A stretch of DNA of 64,000 nt from Pallidibacillus pasinlerensis (GCF_009996845.1 NZ_JAACYS010000002.1:32551-96550); one strand, 5' to 3'; positions 50,058 through 60,339 are shown, counted from the stretch's first letter. The notes: generated from the sequence alone by a model not told the origin. A program made the numbers and translations.

Positions 50058-50717
50058 TTAAAAGAATCCGCCATAAAATTGAAAAATCCATTCTGTAATT
50101 TGTGGGACAAGCCCTAAAATCGGTCCGATCGTAACATTGAATAAAGGTTTTACAAGAACTAAAACTAAAAAGATAAGCACACCGTAAACTTCATATTGGC
50201 TCAATTTTGCCCGGGTTTCATTAGAAAGGAACTCTGTAACAATACGATACCCATCAAGTGGCGGAATGGGAATTAAGTTAAAAACAAAAAGTAACACATT
50301 TAAATAGATAAACCAGAAAAACAAACTAACAAAGAAATCTAATACTGGTCCGTTTCCAACCGAAGCAAATATAAATAAAATGAGCCCGCCAATAAAGGCT
50401 AGTAGTAGGTTACTTAATGGTCCAGCCACTGATGTAAGGACACTTGCGAGTCGTGGATTTTTAAAATTAAAACGGTTAACTGGGACAGGCCTTGCCCAAC
50501 CAAACCCAAATAGTAGTAAGAAAAGGGTTCCTAACGGGTCAAGATGAACAGAAGGATTTAACGTAATCCTTCCCTGTCTATGAGCTGTTGGGTCACCAAA
50601 TTTATATGCAACGAAGGCATGGGCAAATTCATGGACGGAAAATGCAATAATTAACGAAATTATAATGTATGGTAATATTTGAATATCAAAAGCTAAAAAT
50701 GAATTTAAAAAGTCCAT
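50058..50717 (-). CDS. ywhC: Site-2 protease family membrane metalloprotease (M50), YwhC-like
   Basis: 219 residues with about six hydrophobic helices. The zinc site is HEFAH in IAFSVHEFAHAFVAYKFG, with the second metal ligand Asp in NLIPIPPLDGYRIV. No PDZ domain is present, as in the short Bacillus members. The substrate is unknown. The start ATG has AAGGAGAT upstream. Confidence 0.92.
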   Translation of the reverse strand: MDFLNSFLAFDIQILPYIIISLIIAFSVHEFAHAFVAYKFGDPTAHRQGRITLNPSVHLDPLGTLFLLLFGFGWARPVPVNRFNFKNPRLASVLTSVAGPLSNLLLAFIGGLILFIFASVGNGPVLDFFVSLFFWFIYLNVLLFVFNLIPIPPLDGYRIVTEFLSNETRAKLSQYEVYGVLIFLVLVLVKPLFNVTIGPILGLVPQITEWIFQFYGGFF

Positions 50718-50959
50718 TGATAATCTCCTTACAGATTTTATTTTTCCTATATTTTACCACCTATTGATAGCATTAACATCCTACAAAGTTCGTATAATAT
50801 TCTTTTTCTATTTTCTAAAAATTCCTATCCTAAACAAGCGAAAAATCGTTATAATAATAGCAAGTAAGTTTTCTTACTGTAATTGTGTAAGAAGCGAAAT
50901 TTCACACTGTATGTAGTAAGAAAGGGTAAAAACTTTTTAATGAACAGGAGGGAACACCC

Positions 50960-51145
50960 ATGCCAATCGTTACTGTTAAAATGCTAGAAGGTCGTAGTGA
51001 CGATCAAAAGAAAGTTTTAGTTGAAAAAGTAACTGCTGCTGTTACTGAAACAACTGGCGCACCTGCTGAAAGAGTCACTGTTATTATTGAAGAAATGAAA
51101 AAGAACCATTTTGCAACAGCTGGCGTCCGTGCAAGCGATCAATAA
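50960..51145 (+). CDS. 4-oxalocrotonate tautomerase family protein (YwhB-like)
   Basis: 61 residues; Pro1 (after Met removal) in MPIVTVKMLEGRSDDQKK is the catalytic base of the family, and Arg-containing APAERVTVIIEEM is conserved. It acts as a small hexameric tautomerase; the physiological substrate in Bacillus is not known. SD CAGGAGGG precedes the ATG. It is transcribed opposite to ywhC and ends at a strong hairpin. Confidence 0.93.
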   Translation: MPIVTVKMLEGRSDDQKKVLVEKVTAAVTETTGAPAERVTVIIEEMKKNHFATAGVRASDQ

Positions 51146-51166
51146 TTAATACTAACCATATACATA

Positions 51167-51208
51167 CCAAAAAAGCATTTTGGAATAGACTCCAAGATGC
51201 TTTTTTGG
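51167..51208 (+). terminator. Terminator after the tautomerase gene
   Basis: CCAAAAAAGCAT ... ATGCTTTTTTGG arms with inner pairing TTGGA/TCCAA; could act on both strands. Confidence 0.85.
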
Positions 51209-51212
51209 TACA

Positions 51213-51341
51213 GGGGTGGTACAGGGGGACGGGTTCGGTGTTTCTATTTTGATATAGAATCAAGGGACCCGTCCCTCTGTTCCACTTCCTCTGTTCCACT
51301 TTTGCTGATAAATTTTGGTACGAGGGACCTGTCCCCCTGTT
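51213..51341. repeat. Dispersed GGGACGGGTYC/GGGACAGGTCCC element abutting the ywgA stop
   Basis: Contains GGTACAGGGGGACGGGTTC, AGGGACCCGTCCCTCTGTTCCAC and GAGGGACCTGTCCCCCTGTTTC. Read on the minus strand it starts AACAGGGGGACAGG right after the TGA stop of ywgA. Confidence 0.75.
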
Positions 51342-51851
51342 TCAAACATTTGCTTTTGCTTGTAGTGATGCAATGTATTCGAAAGCTTCATCAATTTCTT
51401 CTTTCGTATAGTTTTGCTTTCCTTTTACTTTGGCGATTTTTTCGTAAATTTCTTCTTTAGGTAGTTCATCAAAGTAAAGAATTGTGGAAACTAGTTCAAG
51501 GAAGCGTGAACTTTGTTCATTCATATCACATAAACAAGCTTCTAATTTTTCATCCACATTGAGAGAATTCATTTGCAAAAATTCTTCGCCGTTATCCGTT
51601 AATTTATAACGATATTGAAAATAACCGCCCTTTTTTTCTTTTACTTCTTCCAAAAAGCCTAGATTCACTAATTCTTCTACTTGTAACGTTAATTCCTCGG
51701 AATAAGGTCCATAAAAGTGGAAACCAAATTTTTCTTGGTACGGAAAAGAAAGTCGTTTCGCAATATAAATCATTTTTTGTAATTTTTTTCTACCAACGAT
51801 TTCCTTCGCAGACCGGATTGCGTAAAGGACTTTAGCATGTTCCAAAAGCAT
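51342..51851 (-). CDS. ywgA: YwgA family protein
   Basis: 169 residues from the ATG at 51851 (MLLEHAKVLYAIRSAKEIVGRKKLQKMIYIAK). The ATG three codons upstream touches the GGAG SD and is less likely. The N-terminal half resembles a winged-helix (GPYSEELTLQVEELVNLGFLEEVKE ... YRYKLTDNGEEFL), while the C-terminal half is helical and acidic. Function unknown. It is downstream of the HD hydrolase gene, in the same order as B. subtilis ywfO-ywgA. Confidence 0.85.
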   Translation of the reverse strand: MLLEHAKVLYAIRSAKEIVGRKKLQKMIYIAKRLSFPYQEKFGFHFYGPYSEELTLQVEELVNLGFLEEVKEKKGGYFQYRYKLTDNGEEFLQMNSLNVDEKLEACLCDMNEQSSRFLELVSTILYFDELPKEEIYEKIAKVKGKQNYTKEEIDEAFEYIASLQAKANV

Positions 51852-51999
51852 TCGTTTCATCTCCTACTAAATTTACTGCACCATCTTTTACTTTGTGTAA
51901 CAAAAAATATTACATACTTTTTTAAAAAACTCATTCATTCGTTTTTTAAGAAACAACTAAGCTACCAAATCGAATTCGACAAAAACCACTGTAAGCGTT

Positions 52000-53310
52000 T
52001 TAATACTTATGGGCGACACCAAGTAATTGTTTTATTTGCCTTTTTGTTGCTTGGTTTGTTGATTCATCACGTAATAAATCTGCCGGATAATATAATTTAT
52101 GATCAGTTCTTCGTTTTCCACTAATTGCTTCCACAATTTCTGATTCACGGGATAATTCGCGGAAATCATTGTTTGGCATAATCAACTGAATTGGGAGTCT
52201 TTCTCCTTCTTCTCCTGGACGATAAAAATCGTACGGAAGATCCGATGAAGAATCTAAAACTAAATAATAATCAGGGTCAATTCCGGCCTTTTTAAATAGT
52301 GGGATAAGTTCCATGAACATTTTATATTGGCTAGCTGGGTCAAATTCGATGTACTTAAATAAATGGCGATTTAAAAAGCGATAACATAAGTCTTTTAAAA
52401 TAGCGTCGCCTTCTTCTTGCCAAACTTGGAAATAGTAGAGAACGACGGCTTCATCAAGTTTTAAATAGTCTTCAAGGGTTGGCTTTCCTTGGAAGAAACT
52501 TAGAAAATGAGTTGGCTCATGTTTAAATTCATATGAATTTTCATATAATACTTTTGCACGTTGGAGAATTTTCGTTAAAATTACTTCCGCAGAACGGGAT
52601 ACTGGATGGAAGTACACTTGCCAATACATTTGATAGCGACTCATAATGTAGTCTTCGACAGCATGCATGCCACTCTTTTTAAAAACGACTTGTTCTTCAG
52701 TCGGACGCATGACACGCATAATCCGTTCAATGTCAAAGTGACCGTAACTAACACCGGTGTAATAAGCATCCCGTAGTAAATAATCCATTCTATCCGCATC
52801 AATTTGACTGGATATTAGACTGACAACTAGTTTTTTATCAGATGTTTTGGCAATTACTTCGGCGACTTTTGTAGGAAAATCTTTATCTACCATAGATAGT
52901 ACTTGGTTTACTTCCGTATCCCCTAAAATAATAGCTTGGGTGAATTGTTCATGGTCGAGCTGGAAAACTTTTTCAAACGCATGGGAAAATGGTCCATGAC
53001 CTAAATCGTGAAGTAAAGCCGCACAAAGAGAGAGTAAGCGATCTGACTCATCCCAACCAGTTCGTCCTTTAAACACATCGTCGACAATACGGTGAACAAT
53101 CTCGTAAACACCTAACGAATGGGCAAAACGGCTATGTTCTGCTCCGTGGAAGGTTAGATAAGTCGTGCCGAGTTGTTTTATCCTCCGTAATCTTTGAAAC
53201 TCTTTTGTACCAATAAGGTCCCAAATAACACGATCACGAACATGGACGTAACGATGAACAGGATCTTTAAATACTTTTTCTTCTCTTAATTTTTCCGTTG
53301 CATAGCTCAT
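52000..53310 (-). CDS. ywfO: HD-domain phosphohydrolase, YwfO-like
   Basis: 436 residues, dGTPase/SAMHD1-like. Metal ligands are His of HSRFAHSLG, HD in CAALLHDLGHGPFSHAFE and the distal Asp in SSQIDADRMDYLLRDAYYTG. The family hydrolyses (d)NTPs; B. subtilis YwfO has been reported to act on nucleotides. The C-terminal third is a mixed alpha/beta region ending ATKRQIKQLLGVAHKY. Single gene with a hairpin upstream. Confidence 0.9.
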   Translation of the reverse strand: MSYATEKLREEKVFKDPVHRYVHVRDRVIWDLIGTKEFQRLRRIKQLGTTYLTFHGAEHSRFAHSLGVYEIVHRIVDDVFKGRTGWDESDRLLSLCAALLHDLGHGPFSHAFEKVFQLDHEQFTQAIILGDTEVNQVLSMVDKDFPTKVAEVIAKTSDKKLVVSLISSQIDADRMDYLLRDAYYTGVSYGHFDIERIMRVMRPTEEQVVFKKSGMHAVEDYIMSRYQMYWQVYFHPVSRSAEVILTKILQRAKVLYENSYEFKHEPTHFLSFFQGKPTLEDYLKLDEAVVLYYFQVWQEEGDAILKDLCYRFLNRHLFKYIEFDPASQYKMFMELIPLFKKAGIDPDYYLVLDSSSDLPYDFYRPGEEGERLPIQLIMPNNDFRELSRESEIVEAISGKRRTDHKLYYPADLLRDESTNQATKRQIKQLLGVAHKY

Positions 53311-53356
53311 GTTATAACCTTCTTCCTGACTGTCAGGTCTCTTTTTACTCTTCGTT

Positions 53357-53402
53357 AAATAAATAACACCTCTATTTTTATGTATGGAAAAAAGAGGTGT
53401 TA
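53357..53402 (-). terminator. Terminator after the DUF1450 gene
   Basis: AACACCTCT ... AGAGGTGTT arms on the minus strand followed by ATTTATTT. Confidence 0.55.
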
Positions 53403-53445
53403 CACAAGTAGTACAAATTCAATCTTAACATTTGCTAGTGCATTA

Positions 53446-53667
53446 TTATTTCAGTTTTGGTTTCACTTTTTCTATTAATTCCTCTTCCGTTTTTGCAAAT
53501 TTCGGACGGTTGTTTACAACTGCAAAAGTCTTTTTCAAACCTGGTCCACACAACGATTGACAACCAATGATAATTTCTGCATCCGGATCTAGTTCTTTTA
53601 ATTTAGGAATTAATGTTTTTAAATTTACCGCATCACACTCATCACAAACTCGAAACTCGTTTGCCAT
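53446..53667 (-). CDS. DUF1450 protein (YuzB-like)
   Basis: 73 residues from the ATG at 53667 ([15 protein letters not shown]). Four Cys (CDEC near the N-terminus, CQSLC in the middle) suggest a thioredoxin-like [2Fe-2S] or zinc-binding fold. The [21 protein letters not shown] motif is the family signature. The partner and function are unknown. An upstream TTG would add three residues but is too close to AAAGGA. Confidence 0.85.
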   Translation of the reverse strand: MANEFRVCDECDAVNLKTLIPKLKELDPDAEIIIGCQSLCGPGLKKTFAVVNNRPKFAKTEEELIEKVKPKLK

Positions 53668-54039
53668 GTAATTCAAGTCCTTTCGTCAATTTCTTATCAT
53701 TGAATTATAAGAAATTACACTCACGATAAGTCTTTTAATATATTATACGGATTATTAAGATGATTCTTTTAAAAGGCTTTATTTTTAAATGCTAATAGGT
53801 ATTTTACAACGAATAAATTATTATATCAAGTTGGCAACTATAGACAAATTTGTCACAAATTCATGAAGAAACATGAAAAAACAAGTCGATTCCTCGTACA
53901 TTATGTCGGAAATTTTTTCAAAAAAACTATTATCCTTTCACTTTCGCTGTATAAAACATTTAAATCCTGTCCATATTAATAGTAAGCCTAGTATTTGACG
54001 AAGAATTTTTACAATAATGGAATAATGGGAGTTGAGAAT
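53668..54039. other. Divergent spacer between the DUF1450 gene and rsfA
   Basis: No gene, repeat array or strong hairpin found in 370 bp of AT-rich DNA. It must hold both promoters. Confidence 0.4.
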
Positions 54040-54753
54040 ATGAAAGTACGTCAAGATGCATGGACAGAAGAAAATGATTTATTGCTAGCTGAAACGGTCC
54101 TACGTCATGTAAGAGAAGGAAGTACACAATTAAATGCTTTTGAAGAGGTCGGTGACAAGTTAAATCGTACAAGTGCCGCTTGTGGATTCCGCTGGAACGC
54201 TGTTGTGCGCCATAAATATGAAAAAGCTTTACAATTGGCGAAAAAACAAAGAAAGCAAAGACAAAGATTGTTAGGAAAAGACCACGGTGGTAAGAAAAAA
54301 TTATTATATCAACCACCAACGCCATCACCAGAAGAGTTGGAGATGAGTGCAGAATTACTTGTATCTGAAGTTAATGCTTCAAGTGGAGCTGGTGAGAATG
54401 TCGGTACTGGTGTTGCAACAGGTACTGCAGTTTCTAGCAATCAAGGAATTACGCTAGACCAAGTCATTAGTTACTTGCAAAACTTAAATCATTCCAATCT
54501 ACAAGGTGTCGCATATAAAAGTGAGAATGAAAGATTGAAAAAAGAACTAGCAGATCTCCGTAAGCAAAATGAGGAACTTGAGAAAAAGATTAAAGAGTTA
54601 GAAGAAAATGCATCTACAATGCAAGAAGATTATGAAACTCTAGTTAAAATTATGAACCGGGCAAGAAAGCTTGTCCTGTTTGATGAAGAGGAGAAACCTT
54701 CATCGACATTTAAAATGGACCGCAATGGCAATTTAGAAAAAATGGCTGAATAA
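54040..54753 (+). CDS. rsfA: RsfA family prespore transcription factor
   Basis: 237 residues from the ATG at 54040 ([23 protein letters not shown]) with GGGAG upstream. The N-terminal Myb/SANT-like DNA-binding domain (about 1-55, ending [17 protein letters not shown]) is followed by a basic stretch, a Gly/Ser/Thr-rich linker (110-145) and a coiled coil (about 165-205, rich in KxxELxxL heptads). RsfA tunes sigma-F-dependent genes in the forespore of B. subtilis, and lies in the same region there. Confidence 0.92.
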   Translation: MKVRQDAWTEENDLLLAETVLRHVREGSTQLNAFEEVGDKLNRTSAACGFRWNAVVRHKYEKALQLAKKQRKQRQRLLGKDHGGKKKLLYQPPTPSPEELEMSAELLVSEVNASSGAGENVGTGVATGTAVSSNQGITLDQVISYLQNLNHSNLQGVAYKSENERLKKELADLRKQNEELEKKIKELEENASTMQEDYETLVKIMNRARKLVLFDEEEKPSSTFKMDRNGNLEKMAE

Positions 54754-54850
54754 TGGTTAGTTATAAGGAGTTAAGTATGTAGGGTTTTTTGTTTGGAAGG
54801 TTGACTATTCTTTTATGACACCTATATTTTGGCAACAACAAATCGAAGAA

Positions 54851-54881
54851 GGGCTGTCTATAAAAATAGGCAGCCTTTTTT
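54851..54881 (+). terminator. rsfA terminator
   Basis: GGCTGTCTAT AAAA ATAGGCAGCC followed by TTTTTT. Confidence 0.9.
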
Positions 54882-54936
54882 ATGCATTAGGTGACTGATT
54901 TCGCAAGTAAGGTGGTTCTTTTATCAAGTTTTTGCC

Positions 54937-55776
54937 TTACGGAAGCCACTTTTCATTTCGGTCGACAACACGGTTATAATAATGCTCGTAAAGTGTAATT
55001 TCCTCACCTTGTAGCTCACTACTATAAAATTTACCCTTACTTACTTTCTGCAAAACTTTTAAAAAGCGTAGCATACAATCGTTAATCGTTAAATTTGTTC
55101 CAAGTAGTTCATTAAGGGATGCCATAACTTCTGGTTTTACATCTGGGTACGTAGCTTTCGTTTCTTCTTGTTGAATTGATTTTTCGTAAAAATTACGAAT
55201 GATTTCCGCTCGCTTACTACCACTACCTGTTACACAAAGGTAAATTTGGACAGCAACGCCCTTTTTAACTCTCCGCTGAGAGATACCGGCAAATTTTTTC
55301 TTATTGATACTTAGGTCATAACTGCCGGGACAATAGGAGCCAACAATTTCACCTGCTTCGATTTCGTCCGTTAAGTCCGCGAACATCTCTTGAACGAACT
55401 TGTACATCGCTTCATAACCACTATCTATATCGATTCCTTTTTCCCTTTCCGGAAAGACAAGTGTAAGGTTTAGCACACCTTCGTCTAAATAGACAGCAAG
55501 TCCACCTGATGTGCGAACAATATAACGTAATCCTTCTGATTCAAGATATTGTAGACCTTCTTTGAGATGTGGAAGGCGGACATCTTGAATACCGAGGATT
55601 ACTGAATTATGGTGCACCCAAGAGCGGGCTACGGCAGGCGATTTACCTGTACCTACAACTTCACATAATGTATCATCAATTCCAAAGGATTGTAGTGGAT
55701 GGAATAGCGGCCCTAAGCTTGATTGATCAATAATCCGCCATTCATCTTGTTCGAGTAATTTGAGAACGTCTTGCAT
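54937..55776 (-). CDS. lipL: Octanoyl-[GcvH]:protein N-octanoyltransferase
   Basis: Moves octanoyl from GcvH to E2 subunits in the Bacillus lipoate pathway. 279 residues of the BPL/LPL fold with [19 protein letters not shown]. The acyl-thioester Cys149 lies in [18 protein letters not shown], with Lys161 in the same segment. It corresponds to ywfL and keeps its position near pta. Confidence 0.94.
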   Translation of the reverse strand: MQDVLKLLEQDEWRIIDQSSLGPLFHPLQSFGIDDTLCEVVGTGKSPAVARSWVHHNSVILGIQDVRLPHLKEGLQYLESEGLRYIVRTSGGLAVYLDEGVLNLTLVFPEREKGIDIDSGYEAMYKFVQEMFADLTDEIEAGEIVGSYCPGSYDLSINKKKFAGISQRRVKKGVAVQIYLCVTGSGSKRAEIIRNFYEKSIQQEETKATYPDVKPEVMASLNELLGTNLTINDCMLRFLKVLQKVSKGKFYSSELQGEEITLYEHYYNRVVDRNEKWLP

Positions 55777-55879
55777 GATTTTCTCCTTTTTTAAAATTAG
55801 CTTTCGTTTAATGAGTGTTTTTTATAGATTGGATTGGGATTTAGTATGGGGATTGGCAGTTTGGAGTGGTTTTAATTGT

Positions 55880-56845
55880 GAAATTTCTTTGAGGCATGTT
55901 CTATTGGACAGTTTGAGCAAATTTCCTTTGCGAAAATGTCTTTGAGATGACGCCTATTGGACAGTTCTAGCGACTTTCCTCTGCTAAATGTCCGTGAGAC
56001 ACCATCTATTGGACAGTTCTAGCGACTTTCCTCTGCTAAATGTCCGTGAGACACCATCTATTGGACAGTTCTAGCGACTTTCCTCTGCTAAATGTCCGTG
56101 AGAACTGCTTTATTGGACACTTTGAGTGAACTTTCTCCGCGAAATGGTTTTGAGATTGCTTCTCGAGGACATTTTGAAGATCTCTCATTAGCTTTTTGTC
56201 ATCGAGACGGCTTCTCGGTGACATTTTGAAGATCTCTCACTAGCTTTTTGTCATCGAGAACACTTCTCGGTGACATTTTGAAGATCTCTCATTAGCTTTT
56301 TGTCATCGAAACCACCTCTCGAGGACATTTCGATGCTTTATCTCTGGCTTTTTGTCATCGAGAACACTTCTCGGTGACATTTTGAAGATCTCTCATTAGC
56401 TTTTTGTCATCGAGAACACTTCTCGGTGACATTTTGAAGATCTCTCACTAGCATTTTGTCATCGAGAACACTTCTCGAGGACATTTTGAAGATCTCTCAC
56501 TAGCATTTTGTCATCGAGAACACTTCTCGAGGACATTTTGAAGATCTCTCATTAGCTTTTTGTCATCGAGACGGCTTCTCAATGACATTTTAAAGCTTTC
56601 TCTCTGGCTTTTTGTCATCGAAACCACCTCTCGAGGACATTTCGATGCTTTATCACTGTCTTTTTGTCATCGAGACGGCTTCTCAATGACATTTTAAAGC
56701 TTTCTCTCTGGCTTTTTATCATCGAAGCCACCTCTCGAGGACATTTCAATGCTTTCTCTCTGGCTTTTTGTCAACGAGACATGCCATATTGACATTACAA
56801 CAGTACTCTTAACTCAAAATGTCCACGAGCTATACTATTACTCAA
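55880..56845. repeat. 52-bp tandem array 4, two unit families on one lattice
   Basis: The G (or its equivalent) of the TGTC core recurs at 55886, 55938, 55990, 56042, 56094, 56146, 56198, 56250 and so on to 56770: 17 consecutive steps of exactly 52 bp. The first five or six units are CTAAATGTCCGTGAGAC ... CTATTGGACAG; the rest are TTTTTGTCATCGAGA ... TCTCGGTGACATTTTG. Both are inverted repeats. It lies between lipL and pta; nothing else is seen in the 1.28-kb gap except the pta terminator. Confidence 0.95.
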
Positions 56846-56990
56846 TACCCTCCACGATAACTGCCTCCAAATACGTACCACACAACAACTCTCTCATACA
56901 CACCCATACAAATATTCCCTATTACATTTATTTTCTTCAAATAAAAGCTTAATATTTCAATTTAATGCACAAAAACCATTATAACACATA

Positions 56991-57039
56991 GAAAAAGTTG
57001 ACTTAATTAAACTCGTCGTCTAATCAAGCCAACTTTTCC
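56991..57039 (-). terminator. pta terminator
   Basis: GAAAAGTTGGCTTGATTAGAC ... pairs with GTTTAATTAAGTCAACTTTTTC on the minus strand; the long stem ends in TTTTTC, 17 bp past pta. Confidence 0.75.
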
Positions 57040-57055
57040 AAAAATACTATTCTTC

Positions 57056-58030
57056 TTAATCCATTAAGCTTTGAGCAGCTGTAATTAAAGCAAGTTTATA
57101 TACATCTTCTTCGTTACAGCCACGGGATAAGTCGTTAACTGGTGCGTTTAATCCTTGTAAGATTGGACCAACCGCTTCGAATCCACCTAAACGTTGAGCA
57201 ATTTTGTAACCGATGTTACCTGCTTCAAGGCTTGGGAATACGAATACGTTCGCATCACCTTTAATAACGGAATCTGGAGCTTTTTTCGCTGCAACAGATG
57301 GAACAAATGCAGCGTCAAATTGGAATTCACCGTCAACAACTAATTCTGGATCTAATTCCTTTGCAACTGTTACTGCGTTCATTACCTTTTCTGTTTCTTC
57401 AGATTTAGCAGACCCTTTTGTAGAGAAGCTTAACATTGCTACACGTGGGTCAATATCAAACATTTTCGCTGTTTTCGCACTTTCAACAGCTACTTCGCCT
57501 AAACCTTGGGCATCTAAAGTAATGTTGATTGCACAGTCAGCGAAAACATATTTTTCATCGTCACGAACCATGATGAAAGCACCAGAAGTACGTTTTACAC
57601 CTGGTTTTGTTTTAATAATTTGTAATGCTGGACGAACTGTATCTGCAGTAGAATGTGCTGCACCACTTACTAGTCCGTGTGCTTTTCCAGTATAAACTAA
57701 CATTGTACCGAAGTAGTTTTCATCTTTTAAAATTTCACGAGCTTGTTCTTCAGTAGCTTTTCCTTTACGGCGTTCTACGAATTTTTCAACAAGCACATCG
57801 AATTCTGGATATGTACTCGGATCAAGAATTTGTATACCATCAACAGAAACGCCTAGTTCTGCTGCTTTTTCTTCTACTTTTTCTTGAGTACCAATTAAAA
57901 TTGGGCTAACTAATTGATCTTGATGAAGACGCACTGCAGCTTTTAATACGCGCTCATCGTAACTTTCTGGAAATACGATGGAAATGCCTTTTCCTGAAAC
58001 TTTTTGTTTTAAAACTGAGAATAAATCCAT
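57056..58030 (-). CDS. pta: Phosphate acetyltransferase
   Basis: Converts acetyl-CoA + Pi to acetyl phosphate in acetate overflow. 324 residues from the ATG at 58030 (MDLFSVLKQKVSGKG) with AGGAGG 9 nt upstream. Conserved ENYFGTMLVYTGKAHGLVSGAAHSTADTVRPALQ and LSFSTKGSAKSEETEK segments are intact. The single-domain form typical of Bacilli; ackA is elsewhere. Confidence 0.97.
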   Translation of the reverse strand: MDLFSVLKQKVSGKGISIVFPESYDERVLKAAVRLHQDQLVSPILIGTQEKVEEKAAELGVSVDGIQILDPSTYPEFDVLVEKFVERRKGKATEEQAREILKDENYFGTMLVYTGKAHGLVSGAAHSTADTVRPALQIIKTKPGVKRTSGAFIMVRDDEKYVFADCAINITLDAQGLGEVAVESAKTAKMFDIDPRVAMLSFSTKGSAKSEETEKVMNAVTVAKELDPELVVDGEFQFDAAFVPSVAAKKAPDSVIKGDANVFVFPSLEAGNIGYKIAQRLGGFEAVGPILQGLNAPVNDLSRGCNEEDVYKLALITAAQSLMD

Positions 58031-58310
58031 GTACAACTTCCTCCTTCTTTTCCTACAGTTTTAGAATACTATTTGTGAAAAAAAATTCAAGCAAATGGGC
58101 AGTTTTTGTGAAAATATTATCATCTTTTTTCAAAACAAAATATATCCTAATTTATTATTTCTTTTAAGTTTAATAATATTAATACTACATTAAACACCAA
58201 TGACTTCCTACTCCACTTTCATTCACAAAATTGTCATGACCATTTCAAGAGCATTCATTCTTTGGGTATGCTATATTAAAGAAAAAGTAGTATGAAGGAG
58301 TGTTACATAG

Positions 58311-59057
58311 ATGAATGAAGCAGCACAAACTTTAGATGGTTGGTATTGTTTACATGATTTTCGTTCTATTGAATGGTCAAGTTGGAAAATGTTAAGTGAA
58401 GAAGAACGAAAATCAGCAATTGAAGAATTTCAAGCAATTTTAGATAAATATGCAACAGTAGAGGCAGAAGAGAAAGGTAGTCATGGTTTTTACTCTGTCG
58501 TTGGGCAAAAAGCAGATCTTCTATTAATGATTTTACGTCCTACTATGGAAGAACTTAATGAGATCGAAACAGAACTAGCTAAAACAAAATTAGCAGATTA
58601 CTTACTCCCAGCATATTCATATGTTTCTGTTGTTGAGTTAAGTAATTATTTAGCACAAACGGGAGAAAATCCTTATGAAAATCCACGTATCCGCGAGCGA
58701 TTATATCCAATCCTACCAAAGGCAAACCATATTTGCTTCTACCCAATGAACAAACGTCGTGAAGGAAATGATAACTGGTATATGCTCACAATGGAAGAAC
58801 GAAAAGAGTTTATGAAACAACATGGTAAAACGGGGCGTAAATATGCCGGCAAAGTAAAACAAATCATTACCGGTTCTGTTGGCTTTGATGACTGGGAATG
58901 GGGTGTAACATTATTTGCAGATGATGTGTTACAATTTAAAAAGTTAGTTTATGAAATGCGCTTTGACGAAGTAAGTGCTCGCTACGGTGAGTTCGGTCCA
59001 TTCCTAGTTGGAAATCGATTAGATAAAGAAAAATTTGAAAAGTTATTAGTAATCTAA
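58311..59057 (+). CDS. hemQ: Coproheme decarboxylase HemQ
   Basis: Final step of the coproporphyrin-dependent haem pathway, oxidative decarboxylation of coproheme to haem b. 248 residues of the chlorite-dismutase fold. Catalytic Tyr144 ([10 protein letters not shown]) and proximal His171 ([11 protein letters not shown]) are present. It lacks the distal Arg of true chlorite dismutases, as expected for the Firmicute clade. Divergent from pta, as ywfI in B. subtilis. SD AAGGAG upstream. Confidence 0.95.
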   Translation: MNEAAQTLDGWYCLHDFRSIEWSSWKMLSEEERKSAIEEFQAILDKYATVEAEEKGSHGFYSVVGQKADLLLMILRPTMEELNEIETELAKTKLADYLLPAYSYVSVVELSNYLAQTGENPYENPRIRERLYPILPKANHICFYPMNKRREGNDNWYMLTMEERKEFMKQHGKTGRKYAGKVKQIITGSVGFDDWEWGVTLFADDVLQFKKLVYEMRFDEVSARYGEFGPFLVGNRLDKEKFEKLLVI

Positions 59058-59061
59058 TACG

Positions 59062-59107
59062 GAGAACATCCTTTGATCAACGTGGTTAAAGGATGTTCTT
59101 TATTTTT
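59062..59107 (+). terminator. hemQ terminator
   Basis: GAACATCCTTT ... AAAGGATGTTC arms followed by TTTATTTTT. Confidence 0.85.
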
Positions 59108-59256
59108 AAAAATGCTTTCCTCACTCTATCCTCTTACATAACACTAAAAAGTTGTAATAGCTTCTTAAAAACCACATATATATTTAAGTGTAGTTACATG
59201 CTTGAATCTCCCCCGATAAAATTTTTACAAATAGTGAACGGAAGCAAGATGATTCT

Positions 59257-59264
59257 CATACATT
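59257..59264 (+). promoter_or_regulatory. Candidate sigma-E -10 element for cwlJ-gerQ
   Basis: CATACATT matches the sigma-E/sigma-K -10 (CATACAMT/CATANNNT), 44 bp upstream of the cwlJ start. The -35 region is not convincing. cwlJ and gerQ are mother-cell genes in B. subtilis. Confidence 0.35.
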
Positions 59265-59307
59265 AACAATTAGAGCCTAACTCTTTTTTAAAATTGGGGG
59301 GATTATT

Positions 59308-59730
59308 TTGGCTGTAATTCCTTATACAGACGCGGAAGTAAAATTACTTGCTAGACTAATGCGTGCCGAGGCTGAAGGTGATGGCCAATTAGGTATGCTA
59401 CTTGTCGGTAATGTTGGTGTAAACCGAGTAAAAGCGGATTGTTTAGATTTTAAAGATATTCGATCCATAAACCAAATGGTTTACCAACAACCAGGCGGAT
59501 TTGAAGCGGTACAAAAAAGCTATTTTTATCAACCGGCAAGAGAAGTTGATATTAGGTTAGCAAAAAGAGTAATACAAGGTGAACGATTCCATCCTGCGGA
59601 AAACGCACTTTGGTTTTTCAGACCTTCAGGAGACTGCCCTGCCCAATGGTACAATCAGTGGAATACAGGGCGGTATAAGTCACATTGTTTCTTTGCACCA
59701 ACTGTTACAGATTGCCCTACGGTTTATTAA
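59308..59730 (+). CDS. cwlJ: Spore cortex-lytic enzyme CwlJ
   Basis: Cortex hydrolase of the SleB/CwlJ family used in spore germination. 140 residues from a TTG start with GGGGGGAT upstream. It has no signal peptide, as expected for a mother-cell-made coat-associated CwlJ rather than SleB. The catalytic Glu21 is in RLMRAEAEGDG; NALWFFRPSGDCPAQWYNQ and HCFFAPT are family motifs. gerQ follows after 87 bp, the usual partner needed for CwlJ localisation. Confidence 0.95.
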   Translation: MAVIPYTDAEVKLLARLMRAEAEGDGQLGMLLVGNVGVNRVKADCLDFKDIRSINQMVYQQPGGFEAVQKSYFYQPAREVDIRLAKRVIQGERFHPAENALWFFRPSGDCPAQWYNQWNTGRYKSHCFFAPTVTDCPTVY

Positions 59731-59817
59731 AAAGTTTTAAAGTGAAGGCATTCCCTTCCACAAATATAAAGAGAATTTGAGTGAAGATTTTAAAAAGGTA
59801 ATGAGGAGGATTTTATT

Positions 59818-60315
59818 ATGAGTTCAAACTATGGGTATCCAGGAGCATGGCAACCTGCTTATCGACAACAACAGCAACCAATGATGCCATTCCAACAAGG
59901 TGGAGGGTTCCAATTTGGCCAAACTCAGCAACCACCAGGATTCCAACCCGCTTTTCCGCCAATACCATCAGGAGCACAAATTCAAACGCCAGGAACAGGA
60001 ACAACAGGAATTAACCCACCAGGAATGCTGCCAATCGAACAGTCGTATATTGAAAATATTTTACGTTTAAACAAAGGAAGACTTGTTACAGTTTACATGG
60101 CTTTTGAAGGTAGTACAGAATGGAATTCAAAAGTGTTCCGTGGAATTATTGAAGCAGCTGGAAGAGACCATTTAATTTTAAGTGATCCTGAAACAGGATA
60201 TCGTTACTTACTACCGATGATTTACTTTAACTATGCTGTGTTTGAAGAAGAAATCGAATATGAATATCCATTAGGTGGATTCGCACCAGGATTGACAACT
60301 ACTCAACCTCGATAA
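59818..60315 (+). CDS. gerQ: Spore coat protein GerQ
   Basis: 165 residues. The first about 75 are Gln/Pro/Gly-rich (AYRQQQQPMMPFQQGGGFQFG), the Tgl-crosslinked region in B. subtilis GerQ. The conserved C-terminal domain IEQSYIENILRLNKGRLVTVYMAF ... LLPMIYFNYAVFEEE follows. It is required for CwlJ to localise to the coat. SD GAGGAGG upstream. Confidence 0.95.
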   Translation: MSSNYGYPGAWQPAYRQQQQPMMPFQQGGGFQFGQTQQPPGFQPAFPPIPSGAQIQTPGTGTTGINPPGMLPIEQSYIENILRLNKGRLVTVYMAFEGSTEWNSKVFRGIIEAAGRDHLILSDPETGYRYLLPMIYFNYAVFEEEIEYEYPLGGFAPGLTTTQPR

Positions 60316-60339
60316 TATCGTCTTTATTTTAAATAGTAG

